Shown here: positions 25,886 to 32,708 of the stretch, piece by piece
Position numbering within the stretch: position 1 is the first letter of the stretch
Layout: each line of letters opens with the position of its first letter
Assembly (NCBI GenBank): GCA_903837605.1
Contig: CAILVF010000048.1
Coordinates: 1-32,708, forward strand
From: an uncultured Bacteroidales bacterium
GTDB lineage: Bacteria > Bacteroidota > Bacteroidia > Bacteroidales > FEN-979
Length of the DNA stretch: 32,708 nt
Direction: 5' to 3'
Translations under genes and position numbers: made by a program
Notes under the pieces: model-generated
Told to the model about the DNA's origin: nothing
Database searches by the model: none
Seen by the model: only the letters and a program-made list of their open reading frames with translations

Positions 25886-26087
25886 TTGGATAGCGGGATA
25901 GCTGGATAGCTGGATAGCTGGATAGCTGGATAACTGGATAGCTGGATAACTGGATAACTGGATAACTGGATAGCTGGATAGCTGGATAGCTGGATAACTG
26001 GATAGCTGGATAGCTGGATAACTGGATAGCTGGATAACTGGATAACTGGATAACTGGATAACTGGATAGCTGGATAACTGGATAGGA
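25880..26087 (+). repeat. 26-copy 8-bp tandem array between moaA and moaC
   Basis: Twenty-six consecutive 8-mers, nearly all GGATAGCT or GGATAACT. The first, GGATGATT, contains the moaA TGA stop. The last, GGATAGGA, supplies AGGAG directly abutting the moaC ATG. It is the only long gap in an otherwise tightly packed operon and contains no gene. The two unit types alternate irregularly. Confidence 0.97.
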
Positions 26088-26088
26088 G

Positions 26089-26541
26089 ATGAAGAAGCTT
26101 ACACATATTGACAAAACGGGTAAGGCCAACATGGTTGACGTGTCGGAAAAGCCCGAACAGGTGCGCACTGCAGAGGCCACAGGGCATATTTCGCTGGCCA
26201 GGGCTACAATAAACCTCATCCGCCAGAACAAGTTGAAAAAAGGCGATGTCCTCACGGTGGCTGAGATTGCCGGGATACAGGGAGGGAAGAAAACTTCGGA
26301 ACTGATCCCCTTATGCCATCCGTTGGGCATAACCAAAATTGAAGTCAGGGCAAGCCTTGACAACAATGGTGTACGAATCGACAGCCTGGCCCGCTGCACA
26401 GGGAAGACAGGGATAGAAATGGAGGCGTTGACAGCTGTTTCGGTTGCACTGCTTACGATTTATGACATGTGCAAAGCCTCGGACAAGGCCATGAGAATTG
26501 ACGAGGTCAGGCTGGTCGGCAAGACCAAGGAAGACATATGA
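26089..26541 (+). CDS. moaC: MoaC, cyclic pyranopterin monophosphate synthase
   Basis: A 150-residue enzyme that converts the MoaA product to cyclic pyranopterin monophosphate. Conserved: LTHIDKTGKANMVDVSEK at the N-terminus, the KKTSELIPLCHPLG active-site loop, and GIEMEALTAVSVALLTIYDMCKA with catalytic Lys and Asp residues nearby. The start is fixed by the conserved N-terminus, although the purine-rich AGGAG is immediately next to the ATG, closer than the normal 5-9 nt. A frame on the opposite strand that crosses this gene and the repeat is an artefact. Confidence 0.95.
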   Translation: MKKLTHIDKTGKANMVDVSEKPEQVRTAEATGHISLARATINLIRQNKLKKGDVLTVAEIAGIQGGKKTSELIPLCHPLGITKIEVRASLDNNGVRIDSLARCTGKTGIEMEALTAVSVALLTIYDMCKASDKAMRIDEVRLVGKTKEDI

Positions 26542-26563
26542 AATAGAAATGAATTTCTAAGCA

Positions 26564-27496
26564 ATGGAAGATTTTAAGGTAGTTTCAGTAAATATCTCTG
26601 AAAAAAAAGGCACGGTTAAAAAACCTGCTGCGGAAATCAACCTGACCCACCAGGGCGTGGAGGGGGATGCCCATTCAGGTCCCTGGAACCGCCAGGTAAG
26701 CATCCTGGGCATGGACAGCATAAGGAAGTTCGAGAAACAGGCAGGCCGTCATATAGCTGCCGGAGAGTTTGCCGAGAATATCACCCTTGAAGGGTTCGAT
26801 TATCTCAAGGTAAGACCGCTCGACAGGATGACCTGCGGGGAGGTGGAGATCGAGATCACACAGATCGGCAAGGAATGCCACGGGACTTCCTGTTCAATCT
26901 TCAGGGAAGTGGGTGATTGTGTAATGCCTAAGGAAGGGATTTTTGCCAGGGTGCTTCACCCCGGTATTATCCGTGGCGGGGATGCCCTTGAGTTCCATCC
27001 AAGGATGTACAGGGCCCTTGCAATCACCCTCAGCGACCGCGCAAGTTCAGGAGAATATGAAGACCGCTCCGGCGCCAGGCTGCAGGAACTCCTGAAGGAG
27101 TTTTTCAAAGAAAATGGCTTGAACCTGTACATTCATTATGCCCTGATCCCCGACGACAGGCATAAACTTGAAGAACTGATCCACCAGGCGAAGGATGAAC
27201 TTGTTGATTTTGTATTCACGACCGGTGGCACAGGTATAGGCCCCAGGGATTTTACGGTTGATATCATCAAGCCTCTTCTCGACAAGGAGATCCCAGGCAT
27301 CATGGAAATGATCAGGATGAAATACGGCGCATTAAAAACCCAGGCCCTGATCAGCCGTTCGGTTGCAGGTTTGATGGGCAAAACCCTGGTATTTACGCTT
27401 CCGGGAAGTGTTAAAGCCGTTAATGAGTATATGGAAGAGATACTAAAATCGCTGCTGCACCTCGTGTATATGATGCACGGGCTCGAAATCCATTAA
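26564..27496 (+). CDS. MOSC domain - MoaB/Mog fusion protein
   Basis: A 310-residue two-domain protein. Residues about 1-147 are a MOSC domain (INLTHQGVEGDAHSG, RQVSILG, AGEFAENITLEGFDY, then ECHGTSCSIFREVGDCVMP and GIFARVL with three cysteines). Residues about 148-310 are a MoaB/Mog domain (ALAITLSDRASSGEYEDRSG, TTGGTGIGPRDFT, LPGSVKAVNEYM). MoaB/Mog proteins adenylate molybdopterin before metal insertion by MoeA; MOSC domains bind the pterin cofactor and can carry sulfur on a cysteine. The fusion would link cofactor activation to handling or sulfuration. It is the last gene of the operon, 22 bp after moaC, and its stop is part of a hairpin. Confidence 0.92.
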   Translation: MEDFKVVSVNISEKKGTVKKPAAEINLTHQGVEGDAHSGPWNRQVSILGMDSIRKFEKQAGRHIAAGEFAENITLEGFDYLKVRPLDRMTCGEVEIEITQIGKECHGTSCSIFREVGDCVMPKEGIFARVLHPGIIRGGDALEFHPRMYRALAITLSDRASSGEYEDRSGARLQELLKEFFKENGLNLYIHYALIPDDRHKLEELIHQAKDELVDFVFTTGGTGIGPRDFTVDIIKPLLDKEIPGIMEMIRMKYGALKTQALISRSVAGLMGKTLVFTLPGSVKAVNEYMEEILKSLLHLVYMMHGLEIH

Positions 27497-27518
27497 TAAA
27501 GGCTTATCTGCCTTTATT
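27495..27518. terminator. Bidirectional terminator-like hairpin overlapping two stop codons
   Basis: Perfect 9-bp stem AATAAAGGC/GCCTTTATT with a 6-nt loop between convergent genes. The left arm begins inside the TAA of the MOSC-MoaB gene and the right arm contains the TAA (minus strand) of the lipoprotein gene. The A/T end of the stem gives a U-rich 3' side in both directions. Confidence 0.75.
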
Positions 27519-28161
27519 TATCGTAGGTGAATTTGACCAGGTTCTCCTTCTTCCAATCGGCTAATATCGTACCCCCTACCATTTGACCGGCCTGGTCGAT
27601 ATACTTCGGATTAGTTACGTTGATATAACCTGTCCACAATGGGTCCTTCGAACCCTTGACATAAAGATTTGCGGTAACTTTGACTACTGCAGTCGTTTCC
27701 CAGTAACCTCCCGTAGTCATGGTTGCGCCGTAATAACCGCCGCCCCAGTAGCCGCCGCCCCAATAACCGCCGTAACCACCATAATACCCGGTATAATAAG
27801 TGGTAGGTGCAACAAAGCTTTCGGTTTTATCGGTTCCTTCGTAGCTGAAAGTCAGGATCGCGTCACAACCAAGGCTGTCGCATTTCTTTTTGATGTCGTT
27901 GATAGCGTATTTCCTGCTGGGGTTAAGAAACTCCAGGGAACCTACAGATTTCAATCCCTTGCTCCTGAATACCGCAACTACATTCTGTTCGAAAGGTTTC
28001 AGGTACTCAAGTTTTTCAAACAAGGGCATTACCGCCACTTTCGACACCTGTGAATGGAGGTCGGGATTCTTCCAGGTGGTAAGATTCAGAGGGGGCGTGC
28101 AGAGTGTAAGTAAAAAGATCGCTCCGGCTGAAAGCAATCCATAAAATAATGTTTTCTTCAT
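27514..28161 (-). CDS. Predicted lipoprotein with a Gly/Tyr-rich segment
   Basis: A 215-residue protein of unknown function. Signal MKKTLFYGLLSAGAIFLLTLC fits a lipoprotein with Cys 21 as anchor. Residues about 30-110 form a small alpha/beta region (SKVAVMPLFEKLEYLKPFEQNVVAVFRSKG, then CDSLGCDAILTFSYEG) resembling the nucleotide-free lipoprotein folds that pair with DUF4136-type proteins; I would not name the family. Residues about 122-150 are almost entirely Gly, Tyr and Trp (YYGGYGGYWGGGYWGGGYY), a low-complexity surface stretch. The C-terminal part contains a beta-rich KVTANLYVKGSKDPLWTGY. The gene is alone, convergent to the metal operon, and has its own promoter box. Confidence 0.7.
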   Translation of the reverse strand: MKKTLFYGLLSAGAIFLLTLCTPPLNLTTWKNPDLHSQVSKVAVMPLFEKLEYLKPFEQNVVAVFRSKGLKSVGSLEFLNPSRKYAINDIKKKCDSLGCDAILTFSYEGTDKTESFVAPTTYYTGYYGGYGGYWGGGYWGGGYYGATMTTGGYWETTAVVKVTANLYVKGSKDPLWTGYINVTNPKYIDQAGQMVGGTILADWKKENLVKFTYDK

Positions 28162-28177
28162 GATGTTTTATTTATTA

Positions 28178-28185
28178 CAAAGATA
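28178..28185 (-). promoter_or_regulatory. Putative -7 promoter box for the Gly/Tyr-rich lipoprotein
   Basis: The minus strand reads TATCTTTG (TAnnTTTG), 16 bp before the start codon, so the leader would be very short. No -33 TTG at the proper distance. Confidence 0.35.
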
Positions 28186-28295
28186 TTTCTTTTTTGACTC
28201 GGGCCCGTTTGGTCTGCAATTTATACTTGAAACCTTGAGACCCGCGAGAGCAATTCAGCCTACGCCTGAGCCCGTTGACGGAAAATTGTAATTTA

Positions 28296-29777
28296 TTATA
28301 TCGGCATTCCAAACCCGAAGAAGAAACCGTTGGTCCCGATCGAAGTAAAGGCATATTCGAAACGGATCACCAGGTCGTAATAGGTAACAAAATCTATTCC
28401 CAGGCCCCAGCTGAATAAAAATTTGTTGTTATAAGGATTGTTTTCGGTGAATTTATTTACACAGTAACCGGCATCGGCAAAGGCATTGAGATAGAATGCA
28501 TACTGAAGTGTCTTGAACTTGTTTTTTTGCTGCCCCTCTTTTGTTTTTGTAACGGAAGGTTTTATCAGCTCGTATTTGATATTGTTCCTGCAGAAATACA
28601 TCTGGTCGCCCTGCAAGGTATACAGGTCGAAGCCCCGGATGAAATCCTTGCCCTGGGTCATGTTGAGCTGGTAGAAATAAGGTGCGTTTTCACCAGCCGA
28701 ATTCTCGGCCTTCACCATTTCGGCAACATACCATTTCCGGCTGATGGTCTGGTAAAAATGGAAATCTATCCCGTAATAGAACAGGTCGACATCCTTTGAA
28801 ACGATCCCAAGGCCGACTTTGTTGATAAATCCCCTGAGCAGTATCCCTTTCAGGGGATAGGTATGGCTGTTGCGGGAATCATAATAATAATCGGCATACA
28901 AGCTGAGGGAGCTATTATTATTTTTCCTGCCGGCCAGGTAATTTGAATCCAGCTTATACATTGAATCGGATATGGCAACATATTGTCCTGTGAGTTCGAT
29001 TGTTCCGTAATGATAAAGGCCAGGCCTGAGTGTCAGTTTGGCAACCAGTTTTAGTGACTGTTGGCTGTTAGGTGCATAAAGCATCTGGCGTTTATTGTCC
29101 ACCGAGGCATACTCAACAGTGTACATGTTATAATACCCGGCTCCCAGCAGCAGCCCTATTTTCTTTCCATGGCCGACCCAGGGGATCTTGTACCCGAATG
29201 CTACCGCCCAGGATTTACCGAACAGCGCGATGACCGAAGTCTGGTGATTGAGCCCAAACAGGTTATTATGGCTGAAGAAAAGCCCAACGCTGAGGTCCGA
29301 CCATTGTATATCGCGCAGCCATTCGTTAAAGTTGGGGGCATTGAGTTTGGCAATCGGGAACAACCACCAGTACTGCCTTTCCGTAACATCTATCCATAAA
29401 GTGTATTCACTGTCGGTGATCTTTTTCAGATGGATGTTGACCGTCAGGAAAAGCTTGGTGTTAACAAGGTTCTCACGGCTGTAATTCATCCGCAGGCGAA
29501 GCTCACTGGAATCGCCGGGATAAAAATTCCTGTCGTTAAAATTAACCTTTCTCCCTTTCTGGAAAGTTGCAAGGCTGTCGCCTGCTTTAAAGTCAAGTTC
29601 CCTTATGAGAATCGAAGGTTTGGTCAGCTTGTTGCCTGTGATCTCGATATTCTTGATCTTAATATACGGGGCCGAAAGAGTGTCGGGCACATGAATTGAT
29701 CCGTCTTTATTCTGAGCCAGGTTCTTCAAAGGGAAACATAATGCAAAGAAAACAAGTACAGCAATGTATTTTCTCAT
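28296..29777 (-). CDS. Omp85-family outer-membrane protein with a POTRA-like domain
   Basis: A 493-residue outer-membrane protein. Signal peptide about 1-21 (ending NLAQ). Residues about 38-130 look like one POTRA domain (IKIKNIEITGNKLTKPSILIRELDFKAGD ... LFLTVNIHLKKI). The rest is a beta barrel of alternating hydrophobic/aromatic strands. The Omp85 signature appears as KDFIRGFDLYTLQ near residue 380, the counterpart of the VRGY loop that reaches into the barrel, and the last strand ends FFFGFGMPI. BamA and TamA carry more POTRA domains and are longer, so this is a smaller relative, probably of the surface-antigen (bacterial surface antigen D15) type with unknown cargo. It is transcribed divergently from the radical SAM gene. 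Confidence 0.82.
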   Translation of the reverse strand: MRKYIAVLVFFALCFPLKNLAQNKDGSIHVPDTLSAPYIKIKNIEITGNKLTKPSILIRELDFKAGDSLATFQKGRKVNFNDRNFYPGDSSELRLRMNYSRENLVNTKLFLTVNIHLKKITDSEYTLWIDVTERQYWWLFPIAKLNAPNFNEWLRDIQWSDLSVGLFFSHNNLFGLNHQTSVIALFGKSWAVAFGYKIPWVGHGKKIGLLLGAGYYNMYTVEYASVDNKRQMLYAPNSQQSLKLVAKLTLRPGLYHYGTIELTGQYVAISDSMYKLDSNYLAGRKNNNSSLSLYADYYYDSRNSHTYPLKGILLRGFINKVGLGIVSKDVDLFYYGIDFHFYQTISRKWYVAEMVKAENSAGENAPYFYQLNMTQGKDFIRGFDLYTLQGDQMYFCRNNIKYELIKPSVTKTKEGQQKNKFKTLQYAFYLNAFADAGYCVNKFTENNPYNNKFLFSWGLGIDFVTYYDLVIRFEYAFTSIGTNGFFFGFGMPI

Positions 29778-30094
29778 AGATTATGTAATAAAATGAATAC
29801 GGCTGCCGGATGCGTGGGCAGGCAGCGGAGATGATAACAAATTTCCATTCCCCAAAATCGGACCTGCATCGACAAGAAAAAATAGTCTTAAAATAATGGG
29901 TATAAAAACGAAATCGCACATAACTATATGTAATTTAACCCCTCTGCAAATAAACAGATAAAACCTCAGGCCTTACTGCATAGGCAATCCAGGGGTTTCT
30001 GACCCCGTCAGCCAGATTTTTATTGTATTTTCGGCGTATAAAGGTAATTTTGTTACTTCAATAAATGATGAAATGACTCATCATAAAATCAATT
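29778..30094. other. 317-bp divergent intergenic region with hairpins
   Basis: No gene is visible. It holds a 7-bp inverted repeat AACCCCT (29937-29943) / AGGGGTT (29991-29997) and an overlapping 5-bp hairpin GGGGT (29992-29996) / ACCCC (30002-30006) that cannot form together with it. A GCCT/AGGC pair lies between the arms. Further right, ATGATGA (30065-30071) / TCATCAT (30078-30084) forms a perfect palindrome just before the radical SAM start. No known riboswitch was recognised. Confidence 0.5.
30023..30052 (+). promoter_or_regulatory. Putative promoter of the radical SAM gene
   Basis: TTG (30023-30025), a 19-bp spacer and TAATTTTG (30045-30052) match both halves of the Bacteroidota promoter (TTG at -33, TAnnTTTG at -7). 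This is the best promoter in the window; the start codon is at 30095. Confidence 0.65.
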
Positions 30095-32023
30095 ATGAAG
30101 ATACTGCTAATCAGTCCGGGTACTGCAGAGGATATCGACGGGAAGATCACCCGGGAGATCCCATACTTATACGCCAAAACCCTGTTTGCCCCTCATGCGG
30201 TTGCAGCGGTGGCCGCATTGACCCCGCCTGAACACCATGTTGATATTCACGATGAATATGCCAGGGGGCCTGCCGATACAGTGTTACAAAAGAACGCCTA
30301 TGATATCATAGGCATTTCGATCACTTCAAACCAGCTCAAGCGCTCGCTTCATCTTGCAAGCGTCGCAAAAAAGAGTAATCCCGGTATCCTTGTAGTGGTA
30401 GGCGGTATAGGGGTTGAACATCTCGTATCCAAAAATCCCGAAGATATCGATGTTGTTTTTCACGGAGAGGCCGAAGAGACCTGGCCGGTATTTCTTGAAG
30501 ACCTGAAAGCAGGGAAATGGCTTACTGTATACAAGCATCATTCAAAACCCGATATGACCCTCACCCCGGCTCCAAGATGGGAATTGATGAAAAACGATCT
30601 TCCGTCCTATACTGCCGCTCTTGTACAAACCACCCGTGGCTGCCCATTTGATTGCAGTTTTTGCGATGTAATATACACCTATGGGAGAAAACCAAGGAGC
30701 AAGACTATTCCCCAGGTGCTTGAGGAAGTGAGGAAGTTAAGCGCCCTGAATACAGGTATGATTTTTATTGCGGACGACAATTTTGCCGGGGATAAAAAAT
30801 ACGCCAAAGCCCTGCTCAGGGAGCTCATCACCCTGAATAATTCATTTACAATCCCTATCGGGTTCCTTACCCAGATAGATATCACCATAGCCGCCGATGA
30901 AGAACTCCTCACCCTTCTGGCCGATTGCAATTTCCAGGCCGTGATGATAGGGATTGAATCGGTGAACGAAGCCTCCCTGAGGGATATGAACAAACAGCAG
31001 AATTTAAGAATTTCGGTGAGCGAAGCTGTTCGTAAGATCCAGTCCTACGGCATCGTGGTCCTTGCACATATGATTATCGGCGCCGATTCGGATGATACCA
31101 CGGTATTTAAGAAGACTGCGGATTTCATTGCCGAAGCCAATATCGTGCACCATCTTTGCCATCCGCTGGCTGCCCCCTATGGCACCAAAATGTGGTACGA
31201 CCTTAAACGAAGCGGGCGTATCATTTTAACAGAGAATGAGGAGATCAAAGATAAACTTGACATTGTTACCAATATCATACCCAAACTGATGACCCGTGTA
31301 GAGCTTTTTGAAGGGCTGGCCGATTACTGGGAAGATATTTATGACCTGGAAAAATTCAGGCAAAGGGCATTGTCGTTTATCAGGGAGATAAAATACAAAC
31401 CGGAGATAAAAACAGGAGGCCTTGCTGCACTAAGGCTTCAGCGCAGGACGCTGTGGAGGGTATTCACCTTCTTCATGTTCGATGCAGGGAAAGCACACCG
31501 GAAGGCATTCTTCTCGGTATTATTTGCAGCGGGAAAGAAAGGGATGTACCTGCTGCCTAAGATCATTTACATCTACAGCTGTTACCTTGTCGATTCAAAA
31601 CGGTCCCTCCATGATGCCGGGGTGGCACATAAGCACGCATCATGGGAACGTGAGAATGCAGATAAGATACTGGTCGACATGGCTGAGATCCCTGTTTCGG
31701 AAAAGATCCGGGAGGAAGCTTCACCACTGTTTATTTCAGCTTACGGCCATATTAGGGCAAAATTTCATAAAAAGGAGAGCCTGTATGCCGCCCTGATAAA
31801 AGCTATGGTTGATTTCAATGACAGGTTTGGCAAAACCTTCGAAAAATTTGATGAGTTCCAGGAAGAACACCTGCGGAATTGCTGCGAACGGATCCTTGCA
31901 TCAATGGATGTAAATGAAACCGATAACTCAGCCGACCTTCCCCTGGCCCCCCCTCCCGGGTTCGTTCGCGAGATCCTCGATGCCCTCGATAATGCGGTGA
32001 GGTACAGGAATATGAATAATTAG
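30095..32023 (+). CDS. B12-binding-domain radical SAM protein with a long C-terminal extension
   Basis: A 642-residue class B radical SAM protein. Residues about 1-150 form a cobalamin-binding-like Rossmann domain (ILLISPGTAEDID, DIIGISITSN, ILVVVGGIGVEHL, VVFHGEAEETW). The radical SAM core (about 175-400) has C183-x3-C187-x2-C190 in TRGCPFDCSFCD, then FIADDNF and MIGIES. It resembles the B12-radical SAM/DUF4070 group, some of whose members methylate or modify lipids and hopanoids. The last 200 residues (about 440-642) are largely helical and charged and go beyond the usual size of about 450-520; the extension has no motif I recognise. The B12 axial His motif DxHxxG is not evident, so cobalamin binding is by similarity only. 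The substrate is unknown. Confidence 0.85.
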   Translation: MKILLISPGTAEDIDGKITREIPYLYAKTLFAPHAVAAVAALTPPEHHVDIHDEYARGPADTVLQKNAYDIIGISITSNQLKRSLHLASVAKKSNPGILVVVGGIGVEHLVSKNPEDIDVVFHGEAEETWPVFLEDLKAGKWLTVYKHHSKPDMTLTPAPRWELMKNDLPSYTAALVQTTRGCPFDCSFCDVIYTYGRKPRSKTIPQVLEEVRKLSALNTGMIFIADDNFAGDKKYAKALLRELITLNNSFTIPIGFLTQIDITIAADEELLTLLADCNFQAVMIGIESVNEASLRDMNKQQNLRISVSEAVRKIQSYGIVVLAHMIIGADSDDTTVFKKTADFIAEANIVHHLCHPLAAPYGTKMWYDLKRSGRIILTENEEIKDKLDIVTNIIPKLMTRVELFEGLADYWEDIYDLEKFRQRALSFIREIKYKPEIKTGGLAALRLQRRTLWRVFTFFMFDAGKAHRKAFFSVLFAAGKKGMYLLPKIIYIYSCYLVDSKRSLHDAGVAHKHASWERENADKILVDMAEIPVSEKIREEASPLFISAYGHIRAKFHKKESLYAALIKAMVDFNDRFGKTFEKFDEFQEEHLRNCCERILASMDVNETDNSADLPLAPPPGFVREILDALDNAVRYRNMNN

Positions 32024-32075
32024 TATTTCACTGGAAACCAAAGATACTTTTTTTACGACCGGGTCTGTTACTTAA

Positions 32076-32708
32076 CTAATAAACAGTATAAATAATAGAC
32101 ACCACTGAATTTTGAATTTGTAATTCATTGTTTGATAATTTCTTGATAGTCGCTGACCAAGACTCTCCGTTTTCGAGGGTATATACAATGATCTTATTAT
32201 CGCTTAATAATTGAAACGTACCTTTGTAATCAGTTGTACTGCCATCTTGTAATAATATTGTCATATTGAATTTTCCATCTTCGAAAAAATGAATTATTTC
32301 ATTTTCCATTTCCGATTTTGGAATACCTTCCTTATCTAAAGTAGCTACCGATTTCCATTGTTTATAAATAGAATTGGTATTATTATTACCCAAAGGTTTT
32401 ATGGTTGCGAATAAGCTAACCTGATTCTTTTGAATTTGAGCTGTAACAGGTTCGGCTTTAACTTTTGCAGCACTTGAAATTGGTTTTGGAATACTCTGCA
32501 AGTCAATGCAATTAATAACTTTCATAATGGATGTTGAATTTTTTTTATCAATAGCATCAGTTCTTTGCTCCTTTCCCTCTATTGATAATCTTAATTTTGT
32601 AAATGGCGTGGTTTTCAATTTATTCCAGATCGAATCATCAACAATTCTGAATGTCTTAAAATAGTAGGTGAATGATTCATCATGTGTTGATTCTGCTGCT
32701 TCTTCTTC
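32076..32708 (-). CDS. 5'-truncated gene, lipocalin-like C-terminal domain
   Basis: The reading frame ends at 32076 and stays open to the right edge, so the start lies outside the window. The methionine-like codon at 32618 is TTG and there is no ATG between it and the edge. About 210 residues are visible. The C-terminal 90 residues (KQWKSVATLDKEG ... IIHFFEDGKFNMTILLQDG ... GTFQLLSDNKIIVY ... LSNNELQIQ) follow the pattern of a lipocalin-like beta barrel common in Bacteroidota lipoproteins. The N-terminal part is Lys/Thr/Ser-rich and unrecognised. Codons are markedly more AT-rich than in the rest of the window. Confidence 0.7.
   Translation of the reverse strand, partial: EEEAAESTHDESFTYYFKTFRIVDDSIWNKLKTTPFTKLRLSIEGKEQRTDAIDKKNSTSIMKVINCIDLQSIPKPISSAAKVKAEPVTAQIQKNQVSLFATIKPLGNNNTNSIYKQWKSVATLDKEGIPKSEMENEIIHFFEDGKFNMTILLQDGSTTDYKGTFQLLSDNKIIVYTLENGESWSATIKKLSNNELQIQNSVVSIIYTVY

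Noticed and set aside
25827..26399. Minus-strand reading frame with an 8-residue repeat (SSYPAIQL-like)
   Set aside because: It is the translation of the 8-bp array read on the opposite strand (three units give eight residues) and runs through moaC. No gene-like features outside the repeat.
32616..32618. Start codon for the right-edge gene
   Set aside because: The codon is TTG and the frame stays open to the window edge, so the gene is partial.

Overview
The window looks like a chromosomal segment of a Bacteroidota bacterium, most likely an anaerobic or microaerobic member of the Bacteroidales/Marinilabiliales type. The evidence is a LruC/DUF4842 lipoprotein, a GH29 fucosidase and an Omp85-type barrel with Bacteroidota-style signal peptides, weak Shine-Dalgarno sites, and seven intergenic matches to the Bacteroidota -7 promoter box TAnnTTTG. 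No phage, IS element, rRNA, tRNA or CRISPR array was seen.

Layout. 1-145: tail of an 8-bp tandem array, then thiF (-). 864-3149: LruC-domain lipoprotein (-) with a clear terminator. 3549-5708: a tungsten aldehyde:ferredoxin oxidoreductase family enzyme (+). 5848-13585: a complete kdpABCDE high-affinity potassium pump and sensor operon (-), preceded by a small secreted protein of unknown function. 14419-15969: GH29 alpha-L-fucosidase (+). 16033-16563: methylglyoxal synthase (-). 16641-17651: Rieske oxygenase (+). 17804-19444: delta-1-pyrroline-5-carboxylate dehydrogenase (-). 19635-27496: a nine-gene tungstate/molybdate uptake and cofactor operon (+). 27514-28161: Gly/Tyr-rich lipoprotein (-). 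28296-29777: Omp85-like outer-membrane protein (-). 30095-32023: B12-binding radical SAM protein (+). 32076 to the right edge: a 5'-truncated, AT-rich gene with a lipocalin-like end (-).

The most coherent system is the metal operon: ModE-type regulator, WtpA-type binding protein, a predicted periplasmic protein made of two degenerate sulfite-oxidase-like halves, WtpB permease, WtpC ATPase, MoeA, a short MoaA, MoaC and a MOSC-MoaB fusion. The genes are tightly packed or overlapping except for one gap of about 200 bp filled by 26 copies of an 8-bp repeat. It probably imports tungstate or molybdate and builds the pyranopterin cofactor. The AOR at 3549, whose cluster-binding cysteines have an unusual spacing, is a plausible client. 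MoaD, MoaE and a MoeB-length activating enzyme are not in the window.

The main unexplained structure is the 8-bp repeat family (consensus GGATRRCT). It occurs at four gene 3' ends, always reading in the sense direction of the gene it follows and starting within or just after the stop codon. One array spans an operon junction and runs into the next gene's ribosome-binding position. A different 7-bp tandem repeat lies inside moeA.
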